Part shown: piece after piece, positions 1-12,066 of the stretch
Numbering within the stretch: the first letter of the stretch is position 1
How the letters are laid out: every line of letters starts with the position of its first letter
Assembly (NCBI RefSeq): GCF_002443255.2
Contig: NW_019211459.1
Coordinates: 2,805,751 to 2,869,750 of the forward strand
Source of the DNA: Varroa destructor
Taxonomy: Eukaryota; Arthropoda; Arachnida; Mesostigmata; Varroidae
Direction: 5' to 3'
DNA: 64,000 nucleotides
Translations under genes and position numbers: made by a program
Notes under the pieces: generated by a model
The model's database searches: none
Told to the model about the DNA's origin: nothing
What the model saw: only the letters and a program-made list of their open reading frames with translations

Positions 1-1220
1 CGACTTCCTAAATTGTTTGGCATTGATTTCGCCGTCGGAACCCTTTATGATTACCATTCCGTACTTTCGTAAGAAATTACTATCTAGTACATAAAGTTGG
101 CTGGCCCAGCTTTAGCTTTCGATTCGAGGCGCGGAAACCGAGTCTTCGATGATTCCTATTTCAATGATCGACCTATGATAGTATTTGTACCAGTTTTTTT
201 CCTCTTCTTGAAAAGTAGTACGCCTTCTTTGCCCGAGGCAAAACGTTGCGATGCTAACAACCAAATTGTTCGACTGGTAAGTTATTTAGCCGGGTGCCAA
301 AACACGTCCACGCGAGCTCAGATTCAATTTGATAGAAAAACACAAAGAGAATTGCCGAAGAGAAATAAGACAAGAAGTATTGACACGTCATAATCTTCAG
401 AGCCGCATTCATAGCTAATAATTCTGTAAACTCTTACGCGATAATAATAATAATAATATAATAGCCGGATTCCGATAAAGACGAGCGTGGTGCTTTTTGC
501 TACCCTGTAACAGGCTGATCGCCGACAATGGGGTTATCTCTCAAACAAGAGTGACTCTTGGCGTCAATAGGTAGAGTTTGAACTTGAAGTTTCAGATCTC
601 GCGAGCAAAGCCACTTCCATGCACATTGCTAACCGTAAACGGCCCACACGAGGAAAATATGCGCGCATCTTGTTCGATCAATAGATTTTGCTGCTGCTAC
701 CCCTGCCGTTCAATGCCTGACAACGTAGCAAATAGACGTGAACGCATCAGTCGCTAGGCAACTGAAAACGAGGCACGCACGTAAGTAGACGTGACAGCAG
801 CAACGGAAAGTGTTTGTTGTCACTATTGTTAAAGCAATACGCCAGAGGCATCGCACGTCCACGGGCAAAGGTGTCTAAATTCAAATACTCGCGCCCACAA
901 ACACACTGAATGGCCGGCCACAAGCTCAGCTACCAGCAGTGTTTTATCAACGCGATCTCAAAAAACAGAGGTACCAGTCGGCTTCTTTTGCTCCCTCGTA
1001 ACCCTCTGCAAAAGTAGACGATTTAACTAGCCCTCTTGACAGTTTTACCTCTGTTTTTTGTGATATATCTGCATATATTGTGAAGGACCAGACCACTGGT
1101 TGGGGACTGACAATATACCAACGAGCAGTTAAATCCTTGACACCCTAACCGCGTCCAATCTAGCGTTTAGTTATTATGCTCCTTTTTGGTTCTAAATATA
1201 AATCTATATAAGTCGTTGTT
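1..1220. other. Non-coding stretch at window start
   Basis: No frame here has coding character. The 98-codon plus frame near the start (97-393) lacks a recognisable domain, splice context or supporting composition. A short (ATA/TAA)n run lies at about 441-456. I see nothing else. Confidence 0.5.
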
Positions 1221-1232
1221 AGGTTAAAAGAA

Positions 1233-1478
1233 TTAGTAAGGTATTCGAATGTCAGGTCTCTGTGTAAGCCCAAGGGACTTGGTTAAAGCTGGTCGTGTGG
1301 CTGCAACCCATCTTTTTTGTTCGCCGGCTTCCTTCAAAAGTGCCTTCAGTTGGTTGTCATAAAACAACTCAGACTGTTGGCAAGAGTGCAGGAGACCCTC
1401 TAGGCCCTGGATACTATTTTCAAACTTAGCAAACCATCCTTCAGCAGTTCCTTTAGCGACAGCGTCACTACCGTACAC
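1233..1478 (-). pseudogene. Mariner-family transposase fragment (N-terminal HTH part)
   Basis: The minus frame resembles the N-terminal DNA-binding half of mariner transposases. The clearest stretch reads YGSDAVAKGTAEGWFAKFE, matching the family's second helix-turn-helix pattern (vYG.davs..t...WFakF). A little further on, DNQLKALLKEAGEQ matches the region that follows the HTH hinge. Family proteins run about 340-350 residues; here only about 65 residues align and the frame stops at 1233. No catalytic DDD region follows. About 13 bases past the stop, on the plus strand, ttaggttaaaag looks a little like a mariner terminal repeat. That would mean an internally deleted copy, but the repeat match is weak. 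This is a dead fragment; the family assignment is fairly secure and the ends are not. Confidence 0.6.
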
Positions 1479-1599
1479 AAGAGAAAATGGGTTGTTGTCC
1501 TAGCGTTTTAAGTTTGAATCTTGCGGGCGCATGACAAGTTTCAGACTGATCGCCGTGACACACGTTCGCAGCACAGTACCCATTTCATTTGTAGTTTCT

Positions 1600-4500
1600 A
1601 AGCTCGCCCTATGAGTGGGCAGGGTGCCCATGATGTCCTAACCACCAATATCTTCGCGGCTCCGTGCGACTATAGTCACGGATGCTGCAAGCTACTTCTG
1701 TAACAAGCTTTTTAAAACTACATTGAGTGCGCTGCTTTACATTACCTCATCGTACTCGACTACGTTAAGCTTATTGGCTGGCTTTATGGATGACGAGGAC
1801 CGTCAAAGAACGGTTATAGGCACCGTTATTGCGACATTCGTGATCTTTTATTTGTTGTTGCCTACCTTGTGACTTTTACTGGTAACACCAGACCCAATGG
1901 CGAAATGCGAGCAGTCTGTTCGAGCTACTGCAAGCATTTAAAAAAATACTGCTCGATAAGGCTTTTGATTAAAGGAACAAAAGGCCTAAAACTTGGTCTC
2001 GAAATTGCGCAAGTGACGGTATTCTAGGTATCTCTGACATAGTCGATCCAGTAGAACACCTCCACCTCTTGGTTAACTTACCAATCGGAGAGCCCTTTCT
2101 GCTCAGACGTCCGCGCGTACAACTCAGGATCTCGTCAAAATTTGTTCAAAGTTGATTTCAAGCAGGATGAATTTTGAAGCGCATTACACCGACCGTATCT
2201 GGGAGCTGTAAGACCGATACGTCACGGCTAACCTCTAAAATACTGAAACGTCGTACGATCACCCTAAATAAATGCCTCTATCCATAAATAAGGCTGTACG
2301 GTTGAGCTAAATATCGCTAGTCCTAGCCGACTGACAGGCCCAGCTATTCTCGACATGCGGTCACATAGTTGACGTCTTCGAAGAGTGATGGCCCTACAAC
2401 TGTCCCGTCTTACTCGATTGTAAGGGGCTTACGGTAGCGGGACGTAACTTCCTAGACAGCTTTGTCGTTTACAAATAGCCCCTGAACAATGCGTTTCCTG
2501 TCAGCCCAATATGGGATTCCTCAAAGCATTTGTTACGAAATCGTACTGAACACACTGAAAAAGGGCAAACATGTTTTTTTCACAAACTGAGCTCAGAGAG
2601 GATGGGAACACGTTTGGTATGCCTTAGAGACAAATTGAACAAATATCAGAGCAAAGATTTACCTGAAACGTACCGTCGGTATCGACGAGATCTGGGATAG
2701 CTCATAGCGGATCCGAGCAAGGCTAATACTTACACATTCAAGAGGTATCAGGAGCATTTACTACTACAAGGCATTTTTTGAATGGGAAACGGCCCATAAC
2801 GGCAGATATTCACGAAAGATCTTACAGATGTGTTACTTGATCACAACGCACAATCTGGTCATCACGCTCCAATCGTAACCTGTATTCAAGCGTGGATCTT
2901 CACAACTAGATCTATAATTATGATCATTTCCATGTACCAAAAAGCTAGTCCGTGGCTTATCGTATCAATTTTATTGATATAGGTATGAGAGCATCAAATA
3001 GCTCCGAACAACCTGATGTGTATATTAAACTGATAAACTAGTAGCTAGTAGATGTCTTCTGGTGGACGTTGGAAGTTTATAAATAGTCCGTTAGCGCTGC
3101 TTTACGGATCTTAATAATTTCAATACTTTCTATTTGAAACTTTGCTTATTTGATTCATAAATTAAACCATATAACTAAATGTCGTTTTGTAATTGCGTAC
3201 ATAAATCTAGTTGAGAATTTGGTCTTTGCACAGATGTCAACTCATAAGAAGAAAGGACGACTGTATAGACAGACACGATATTTTCTAAAATACGAATCAT
3301 ATTTATATGACAAAATATGTTTAGCATAATATAAAAACAGGGGAATCAATGGTCGCTGCTGTCGAGTTGCACCTGGCGAGCCTTTCAAAAGAGAGTGATC
3401 TTCATAAGAGGACAATTCATTGGCACAGCGTAGGGTTCCCTGTTACTTCAGTGGAAAGCATGCTGGGTACGCGTCGAAGGCAATTATTTTGTCAATGATG
3501 GCGGTTAAAAAATGGGCGACGTAAGATTAACTTATGTCGACAAGTCGGTCACTGTTAGAAATGAGAATTCGCAGTAAATTGACGTACTCCATCAAGTTCT
3601 TAAGATACGAAAGCATGGTTACGAGAAAGGGGAGATATTTAGTTATGAGGTTACAATTCGCCAATCACTTAATAGTAATTATATTTTATTAGCCATACGC
3701 ACAAAAGTTGCTAGTAGTTTTATCAGAAGCATAAACTAGAAGAAGGTCGATGAGAAATAACAATAAGAAACGTGCATTTCTATGCCTTTTTGTTCACAGG
3801 TCGATTATACGGTGCCTAGAATAATGTATTTCTGTCCAAGTGCCTGGTGGTAAGGACGAAAAAATAGGTCAGCTCAACTTTTCTGGAAGCAATTGAACCT
3901 TGCTGATCGTAACGGCCAAACTATCCACAACCTGCTATGCTGCTTCAGATTAAACTCTCCGCCCGTCGTTGATGCTTCTCTCCGCACCCAGCCGTGTTCA
4001 CCTTCAGTCGAATCTGCTAGACATGTTTTCTCTGAGCACGACCGGCGTTTGACGTAAACTATTCTTTATTCTTTCTTATTCTTTATCTACAATTGAGATG
4101 AGAGAGTTCTTTCGAGATGTGTGTCTTGTACCGCCTCCCATGTAGGTGTTGCCTTTAAATTTTACCTGATAGGTCCCAAGAGGGCTTTTTGCGGCGTCAT
4201 TATATTACAATAATAATCGTAATCATAATGAAAGACAAGCGCTTTTAACGATATGTCGAACTTTATATTACTGTATCGGTATCTTACATTGGCCCCAACT
4301 ATCCACAGCTATCACCAAATCGCTCCATCATACCTAATTATCTACATAACTTACTACGTAACTATCATACCTATGGAGTTTTTACATGCCGCATCTACGT
4401 GCAGTGTGTCATGATTGAGTCTCCTTGAAAAAGCTCGCTTCTGCCCAAAATAGTAATATATTTGCTACAAAATAGTCATAGCTAGCAAGAAGCCTTGAGG

Positions 4501-5390
4501 ATCCGAAAGGTAAACTCTATCCAAAAGGAGATCAGCTGACGCGTTGATGATAGCAGAGTGCCAATTAATGCCAGCCCACCAACGATCGACAGACAATAGA
4601 GAGTAAGCAGCTATCCATGTAATGGCGAATACTTCGAGTTCTTTGTTTATCGTAGAATAACCAACAGGAAAGAAAGGATCATTGCTTGACGCTGTGATAT
4701 GGTCGGCGCGTTCGCTGGGCGTGGCTCACCGTTCCCGTTCTCTGTGTAGTTACGGTAGCAGGTTCGTATGGCAACGATATCGGTACTTGTCTTGGCGTTC
4801 GTAACAACGGTGGGGGGCTTCGAAGATAGTTGCATCAGCACGTCAGCCACTGCTACCGACACCTCTAAGGGCTGCTGTTTCTCTGATGGCCTATTGGATA
4901 GTCCACACCCAAATATATTATTGCCATCAATCAGTGAACATCGAACAGGTATCGCGCACTCGGCCGCTGCAGCGGTGTGTCAGCCGAATCATGCATTATC
5001 AACATGTTACTTGTTCAATTTGGGTTTCTTCCACAGGCAGATAATACGGTACAGGAACAATCCGTCAGTGATACCTTTTTACGGAAACGAGATTACCTTT
5101 TGGCTTATGTGAGTTGATTCAGTGGTTCGTGATCTGAATAAATCTTTGTAATATTTCTTCCACTCCTTGTGCAACCGGTTTGATTAATTCCAGCGGTAAA
5201 AGCAAGTCACTCATTCGCGTAAACATAGCCTAGTTCTAAATGTAGCCTTTGACAAAAGCATCCCAATATTTAGTAACCAACAGTGCATTTTTTAATTCGA
5301 TCTTCGTAAAGATGCACTTCTTCATACGTATTTAAGGTATTCAAACGTAAATTTCAAGTTTAAAAAGCACTGGTTATTTTAAATACCAAA
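1600..5390. other. Gene-poor stretch, about 3.8 kb
   Basis: No supportable exon. From about 1.5 to 2.6 kb the base composition is richer in G+C than the flanks and stops occur in all frames, as in an old decayed element or pseudogene, but I could not match it to a family. The overlapping plus and minus frames at 4647-5112 have no domain or splice support. Confidence 0.4.
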
Positions 5391-5393
5391 ACA

Positions 5394-5499
<106 letters not shown>

Positions 5500-7960
5500 C
5501 GAAATCTGACGCTCCTCTGTTTGCGATCAGGCTTTTTGAGCACTTTCTGAGGATAGGGTTGTGTTAAATTTGCTCGCTATGGAGGCTCACCTTACGTAGT
5601 AACAAACAGCGTCACATATGTGCAATATTCGCCTATAGAGACGCATTAACTTATTCATCCGTTTTCCCCCACACGATCCATAGTAGACTTACCAACCAGA
5701 TAGTACGCAACATTGTGCTCTCACCTTCCCTATACCACCAGAAGTTTTGGGTTGTGAACTCGAACTTGTTCCAATTGTCCTATCATCCTGTTGCCTTTCT
5801 CCAATGCTTTTTATTGCAAGCATGCGTTAATACGCTACTCTTAGGACCAGAAGAAAAGGTCAATTCTTTCCGGAACACGATAAACGACCACGGCAAAAAG
5901 CAGAGCGTTTTTTTTACAATCAAGCGACACTTCACCTGTTGTTCAATCTTTCCTCGTTCGACAAGACCTGTTTCCAAAAATCGACCAGTTTTCAAGCGGC
6001 TTCTGAAAGGCCCGACGAGGACTTCCATCAGGTAACTTGGGAAATGCTTGGATTTAACGGACTCAAGAAATTAGAACGGCATCGACAGCCTTTCTGATAC
6101 GCCTGAGTTGTGGAGACGGACATTTTGGAAAGGAGAATATTAACTGCCAATTAGGTTGCCCAGCTAACCTTAAAGTGCTTTTGTTTTCGAGATATATGTC
6201 CCGCTTTTGAAAATTAAGGTCGTGGGTTTTTCACCACGATCACTTCCAGAGGTCAATTTCTATGTTTTAAAAGCCGCAAAATTAACTTTAAGCTTGCTTA
6301 ATTAATTAGCTTAGAAGAGATTATGTTCACATGAAGTAAAGGAATTTAGATGGAACTTGTAACTTCTGCCTACAGATGCTGTTTCTGTGCGTATCTCATA
6401 CTTGGAGTTCCGTGCTAAGATAACGCGCCAACATCTAGAGCTCAAATTATCTCGGGATAATAGTTGTTTCCTACCAAGGGATGCTAATTAGCGGTACCAA
6501 ATCAAAATCACTATCTACGTGCAACAGTAGTGACCGTCTGTCTGTAAGACCTATCTAGCAGCAAAGGTGCGTAATAGGACAACTTATTTTTCAAGTTTGC
6601 ATGGAGAGCCGGCGTAGTTTTTGGCTGTCAGCATAAGTAAATTGGTAGAGTTTAAGTTCGTTTAAGATACATTTATAGTAGCACATTTCTAAATAGTTTG
6701 ATCAACACTTCAGCAATTGCGCTGAAATCATTTTAATACACGAAGCTGTATGCACATACTTGAGCTAATTGACTTCAGTAGCGAGTTACTTTCCCACGTA
6801 CTAAGAAGGGTCATTTCTTGTCTATCTACACAAGAAGAAGTTGTGCTATAGGATTCCGGTACTTAAGCTGTTGTTGGCGGTACTCTAGGAACTGTCTATT
6901 GGTTGAAATGACAGTTGAATAGAAGAAATGAAACATACGACAAGAGGAAAGGATTAGAAAGAGAAAATGGGAGCAGGGGTCGAGTTAAAGTGCAGCAACG
7001 AGCACAGGCTTTGTCCGTTTATAAAACGTTCTAAGCAAGCTTACATAGCTGGCATTTAGAGTACACGTATCAAAAGCACCCAAAAATGTCATCGAATTTT
7101 TCGACAAAAAGGCTAGGACAAAAGGAAGTAGCTTCACTTTTTTTCGTGAGGGCAGATATTTTCAGTTAGGTGTTTCGATTCGGCAAGTGCCCTCGAAAAC
7201 CATCGGCGTAACGACATTGGCCTAGATCCTACAGTAAATATTGTTAACGGTGTTTACGAACTCGTATATTAACATGTATACATTTGCATGCCTTTGTGTT
7301 TCTATATATACGGCTTGTAAACTGCTGAGCACACTAATCACTGGCGACACTTATAGCGAAGCTAATGTAGGACCTTGGATTAACACTAGAGAAAATCGAA
7401 AGACCGACTGAAAAACGCGACTTGGTCTAATGAATGGGCTGATAGAGGTATTCGATCGATGTGAGGCAGTCAAGCAACCAGCAGGTCACCCCGTTCAATA
7501 CTGATGAACCCCTTTGAAGCGATACGAAACTCTTCAGGTCTCAAGTACGGTTCACACTAACCTGTTTTACGTTAGACGCCTGAGTTAGACGTCTTTAAGG
7601 CCCTCGCTGGTTTAGCTGCTTTTCAACAGATTGTGAGTCAGGGTAGGAAAGACATGCTGCACAGGCTGAAAGGTGACTTTTTTTTTACCTTCTCTAGCCT
7701 AATCTTAGCTATACTACACCTGCGCAATATACTCCCGTTCAGAGTCGTCCGTTTGTTTGCGGAGAGTTTACAGCCAAATGCTCCCAAGAGCTAATGTTTC
7801 AAAACGCTTCATTCATATGTAAAGGAAGTTTATGCATTATTTCAAGCTGAAACAATGTTCTTTTTCATGGGAAACGCGCAACACAGTGGAGTTGATTGTT
7901 GTTTTTGGCAACGAATTTATGACGTGTACAGCATGTTTTTCCACACAGGCAGGAGTCCTC
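5500..7960. other. Non-coding stretch, about 2.5 kb
   Basis: The 106-codon plus frame at 5715-6035 and its minus shadow have no recognisable domain. Nothing else stands out. Confidence 0.4.
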
Positions 7961-8102
7961 TAGTGTTCCTCATATATGTCCGCTGGCGCTTCGACTCGCC
8001 CTTGCTCCAGTTGACCACTGATGGCGTTGATCAGCCCCTTTTAACCCGCCAACAACCTCTTGTCTCTTAAGCACACACTTACGTTGCATACCCTTCTCTT
8101 TT

Positions 8103-8318
8103 GTGATGGCTGATCGCAACCACTGCGTCGTCCCTAAGTACCCCTGGCTGGCGGCATCCTTCCCAGATGTCAGCTGTTTGTCCACTTCGGATTATGAGGC
8201 GCAACTTTTAGCGGGCGAGAATAACATCAACAACAACAACATCAACGCAAACCACTGTTTTGCCCCGGGGCAGGAGTTGCATGTGCATGACGTTCGGGTG
8301 GTCGCTCGTGCCAGTTGA
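8103..8318 (+). CDS. Coding-like frame, possible exon, unknown product
   Basis: A 71-codon plus frame opening with ATG ATG GCT. The second ATG has G at -3 and G at +4, a fair start context. Third codon positions are unusually rich in G and C compared with surrounding DNA. The peptide holds an Asn/Ile run (NNINNNNINAN) of the kind common in arthropod proteins, encoded by an (AAC) repeat at 8226-8246. No domain is recognised. A competing minus reading (7970-8185) covers the same DNA and includes a perfect gtaagt donor-like site near 8075, so strand is uncertain. I consider the patch probably coding on one strand. Confidence 0.27.
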   Translation: MMADRNHCVVPKYPWLAASFPDVSCLSTSDYEAQLLAGENNINNNNINANHCFAPGQELHVHDVRVVARAS

Positions 8319-8727
8319 ATGCCCTAACTACTTTTTCATCATCACCGTCAACGACATCACCTATGCTAGTCGGAATCATCATCACTCGCGGCTCTTCCAC
8401 CAGCATCATAGATGTATAGGCATTCACGTCATAAGCACAATCAGTACAAAAATGCCAATGTATGCCGTCAAAATGCCCTCTATGAAATAATACGAAAATA
8501 CGCAACCCATTCATGACTTCATTACCATCGTCCTCGTACGAAATAATCGCCAACTTGCACCCTAAGTCGATTAGTAGAGGTAAATCGGGCAACTCCCTCA
8601 TATTAAAATTGCAGCGCGCCCCGACCCGCCACAGTCCCTCCAACGCCTGCAATGTAATATCACAATATTCATTAAGCCACCGATTTGTAACGGCTACAAG
8701 CTGTTGATTAGAACCAATTACGTCACG
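8242..8727 (-). CDS. Exon candidate with weak OTU-protease-like C-terminal half
   Basis: The minus frame is open for 162 codons, from 8727 down to the stop at 8242, without needing an ATG. A possible acceptor (tctaatcaacag, with a branch-point-like ctaat) would start the exon near 8700, and possible donors lie near 8345 and 8320. The middle part (LAIISYEDDGNEVM, then IFVLFHRGHFDGIHW) follows the ordering seen at the end of OTU-family deubiquitinases. There a hydrophobic strand is followed by an acidic turn, then by a strand ending in the catalytic His motif (gHyD/gHfD). The catalytic Cys block (DGNC-like) would lie in an upstream exon, and I did not find it. Coding character is moderate; the OTU call is an inference from pattern only. 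Confidence 0.33.
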   Translation of the reverse strand, partial: RDVIGSNQQLVAVTNRWLNEYCDITLQALEGLWRVGARCNFNMRELPDLPLLIDLGCKLAIISYEDDGNEVMNGLRIFVLFHRGHFDGIHWHFCTDCAYDVNAYTSMMLVEEPRVMMIPTSIGDVVDGDDEKVVRAFNWHERPPERHAHATPAPGQNSGLR

Positions 8728-8729
8728 TT

Positions 8730-9920
8730 ATGGCTGTTTAGTACGAAATGTGAGGTGATAAATTTTAATTTTCCGAAATTCTCTTATACTCAGTTTTTTT
8801 TTTTTATTTCTACTTAAGGTATGCACCATTTTTATCTATAACATACAGTCATTTGGATTGTAACTTAATCGTTCTTCTGTTGTACAGCTCTGAGGTGCAA
8901 GGGTATATAAGGTCTCAAAAGGTCATTTGGACATCATGCGAAGACAAAATAGTCTTCCCATTGAGGAACTCTTAGGATTCTAGGGAAAAACCTGGTCGGT
9001 GAAGACAATGTATGGCGGATAGCAGTAAGCCTCTAACTAATATTCTATACTTTTACCACTAAATTCTTGCTGTGGAGTATTAGGCGTTATTGCACAACAT
9101 AAATGCTTTATTTCGAGCCATTGATTTTGGTCGCTTAATGTAACAACGCAGACAATTCGGTCATCGATAACTTCGCTACTGACCTGTAGGGATCTGTAAA
9201 AATCAGATTTTTAGGAAGGAAAATCTCTTAAGGTTAAAATAGTGAGTTTCAGTGTTATATTTCCATAGGGTTATAGCTGAAATTAGAAATCGTCAATTGC
9301 CGCCTCCGAAGGCTCTTGACCGCTCCCGGCTTCTTTCGTTTTCAAGGAAACTCCTCTAAATTTTCGACAGTGTCAATGGAGGAGAATGTGCTTTGACGCT
9401 AAGGAGGATCTAAGTTTGTTTGACGATGCACTACTCAACGTAAAATTAATCAAATGACCGAATTCAACTTCTTAGTGTATTCAACTTGGTGATGCAAAAA
9501 TAACCCTCGATCACATGTGTAGTGCCTGATTAAGACCTCATCTAACCCAGATCTCGTATCCTCCTACCTTTCTTCTGCTCCTCCACTCGAAAGTTATTGT
9601 AATTTTACTAACTTGTTGCACTTATTCCGTTTTTCACCGATACAGAAAAACTCCGCCCGATGGGCAAATTGCGATCAATATATTATCATTTATAAAATAC
9701 TCCGGCGAAAATAACCATTTTAAAACAAAGCACTTAAAGAGCTAGCATTTCGAAATTAGCTCCGACATCAAATGCTGTCCATCGTTTCACACACACGCAC
9801 ATATATGTACATATGTACTAAACAGGTTCAGAAATATTGATATAATTTATCAATTAATTCAGTTATAGTTTTATTTATTTGTATAAGCGTTTCCGTCCGC
9901 TGTGGTTACATAGTGCTCTC
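8730..9920. other. AT-rich non-coding stretch
   Basis: Rich in A and T, with poly-T near 8796-8806. Stops occur in all frames. Nothing supportable. Confidence 0.5.
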
Positions 9921-10108
9921 ACGCTGGACTACTAATCGCTAGCCGCCGCTTATCTCTTCGGCATTGTAAAAGTGAAAGAATGGACGAACGATGTGTAACA
10001 CCGCTCGTTGAGAGTTTCCAGAAGCCAAGATCTCCGTCTTGGACGGTACGCGGCTGACTAAATGGATGGAGGACATCGCGTGTTTGTCGGCGAACCAGCA
10101 ATGGTTTA

Positions 10109-10200
10109 AAAACCAAGTCGTGCGATACGTGCGGCAGTGTCATACATGCTTCGACTTTAGTGTGGTAAGACCCGGAGGTCGTGCGTGGAGTGGACAATCA
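10109..10200 (+). pseudogene. Integrase zinc-binding-like fragment upstream of RT
   Basis: The plus frame starting at 10,039 contains QWFKNQVVRYVRQCHTC. This matches the second half of the gypsy integrase HHCC zinc domain, where a Trp is followed by V..YVr.C..C. The preceding His pair is not visible. In an intact element this domain lies after RNase H, so its place before the reverse transcriptase is out of order. It may belong to a second, overlapping fragment, or be a chance match in gag. Confidence 0.35.
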
Positions 10201-10667
10201 GAAAATTTTTCAACAAACTAAATGGACGCCTCGCCCTGGACGAAGTTGTTTGGCAACGTCTTGAACGGCAACGGATGAAAGCACACGAAAAGTCCTCCGA
10301 GGAAACACGCGTGTGAGGGTAAAGCCAGACGGCCCTCATGGGAAAATCAGAGCTTGATTACGACCGCATGTTTCTGTTTAACGCTAAGAAAACAGCGAAG
10401 TCCATCATTTTCGCCATGTTTTTCGAAGCAGCGAATCCGACTTTGTACGCCATTTTTATCTAGGCAGCTCGGTGCCATAGCCCTAAGATAAAGAAAGCAA
10501 TCTTTCGCTTCTAACGGACGTATCTAACTACACTGGTTCCGCAGATCGACAAGCTGACACGGTGGTTTATCGCAAAGCACCTTGGCTCTTTGAAGTTTGC
10601 CCACGCATGCGACCAGCGGGCGCCAAGCTCCGCGCCAGACGAGCTGTTGCTGACAGGTCTTCATGGC

Positions 10668-10840
10668 ACCAGAGGATAAGGGGAAAACGGCATGCGTTTC
10701 AAGCGAGCGCTTTATTGGATAACGCCCTGGCAAATGTTTGCAGCATACTTAATAATTTTTGATTCATGAGGGTGTTTTCTAAATAAGTCAAATAACACTG
10801 GCATCACCTTTAGCAGCTGTTTCCTGTGTTTAGTCATGGG
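10668..10840 (+). pseudogene. Reverse transcriptase palm fragment
   Basis: In one plus frame the palm region is followed by a stop-interrupted run ending in FMRVFSK, then HWHHL and QLFPVF. This matches the stretch of gypsy reverse transcriptases from the template-grip helix (fQr.ldnaL) through the catalytic loop to the helix after it. The position of the catalytic aspartate pair reads NN, and three stops follow within about 25 codons. The polymerase is therefore dead. Upstream RT motifs between 10,300 and 10,660 are too decayed for me to place. Confidence 0.55.
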
Positions 10841-11139
10841 GTCCAGCACCGCGGATCATTGCAACGCAAGGCATTTTCCTCGACCTAGGGAATATAGTCA
10901 TTACAGATGCCTTATAGAGCCCCCTGCGACCGTCACTCCGAGCTGCCCAACTTTGAGGTTAATGCCATATTACTATTTGTTGAGGTGGGGCTTTATCGAA
11001 ATTGCCAAGCCGTTTGCATAACAACGTGTTAAAGCGGACTGTCACTCCTCCTGGAGCGCCTCTCACTAACGTTTGTTTTTCGCCCTGAAAATCCTTTAGA
11101 GGTGGGGCACGTCTGCAGCACTTCTAAAAAAATGTACTT

Positions 11140-11366
11140 GGAGTGCTTATGGACATAAGGAGCGCCAAGCTGGGCGTGATTCTCATCTATTACAAGCGCG
11201 TGGTAGCGTACGCCATCAGACGACTTTTGGCCAAGTATACGAAGCAGCATTTGTCAGTGACCGAATGTTTGGCAGTGGTCTAGCTGATGAAGAAGTTCCT
11301 GTCGTATTTGTACGCACGGTTTACGGTAGCCACCGCAGCCATCGTGGTACTTCAGTATTGGACCTC
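11140..11366 (+). pseudogene. Gypsy RNase H domain remnant
   Basis: One frame reads through SAKLGVIL, RVVAYAIRRL, SVTECLAVV, a stop, then KKFLSYLYARFTV. This follows the gypsy RNase H signature (daS..GlGavL, vvaYasr.L, ysvtEreCLAvVwa, kfr.YLyg..F.v.TDH) closely. The Glu of the catalytic set is present in the ECLAVV block, while the following TDH motif is degraded. One in-frame stop replaces the tryptophan usual after LAVV. It shares its reading frame with the integrase piece downstream. Confidence 0.75.
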
Positions 11367-11631
11367 GAAATCGTATTTACAGGAACTTCAAAGTCCGACA
11401 GCAGTGGTACGGCCGCAGTGTTGACGCCCTGCTCATGCTGTGACAATCCGGAGCGAGACCATAAGCCGCGGCGCTGCCCCCGCACCAATTAAAATCGGGA
11501 CGCAAATCTCGGCCTCGTTTTTCCACATTTGACAGAGCCAGCGGTATTCGCTTTTCGCCACCAAGCCCATTCCCTCGGAGTGGTGTTCCGGTACTTCCTG
11601 AAACACGGATAGGCGATATTTTGGAGTATGT

Positions 11632-12066
11632 TTGGACCTGCGGAGCCTGCGTAAAAAGGTGAGACCGAACCATAAGCGTCGGCTGCCTCAACCACTCGTG
11701 GACCTGTTCACATGGCCTTTCGCTAACGTGCACATGGATTTTATGAAACCGTTCGAGACATCCTCCTTAGTGAGTATACATAACTGCACTCTTTTCATTT
11801 ATCTTCTTCCCGCTCGACGCCCGGGTCGTTCAAAAATCACTGAAGGTTGCTACAGGGCTATAGACGCTGTCGTTAGAAAGAGCACAAGCTACCTCTGGAA
11901 TCGGCACATCGAGCAGTTTCAACAATTGCCACACAAGAACTACTACAGCTCACTCGCAAGCAGACGAGCTGATAGAGCGGACTTGATGGTGGTGTTGGGC
12001 TCTTTAATTCTCAGGGTGCTTCCAGCAATTGCTTTCATGCTGAACTGTACGACAAACGAACCCTAG
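11632..12066 (+). pseudogene. Gypsy integrase remnant (core start and C-terminus)
   Basis: A 144-codon frame begins in the zinc-binding/core linker. LPQPLVDLFTWPFANVHMDF matches the start of the gypsy integrase core, where the final Asp is the first catalytic residue of DDE. About 45 codons later, YLWNRHIEQF matches the pol C-terminal motif (vWkRHvdQl). The core between them is normally about 150-200 residues, so most of the catalytic domain, including the second Asp and the Glu, is deleted although the frame stays open. It is the strongest protein-level match of this element. Confidence 0.75.

Noticed and set aside
1500..2800. BEL/Pao-like or other retroelement pol
   Set aside because: Composition suggested an old element, but no conserved motif could be read on either strand.
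11377..11733. 118-codon minus frame
   Set aside because: Antisense to the gypsy RNase H/integrase region.
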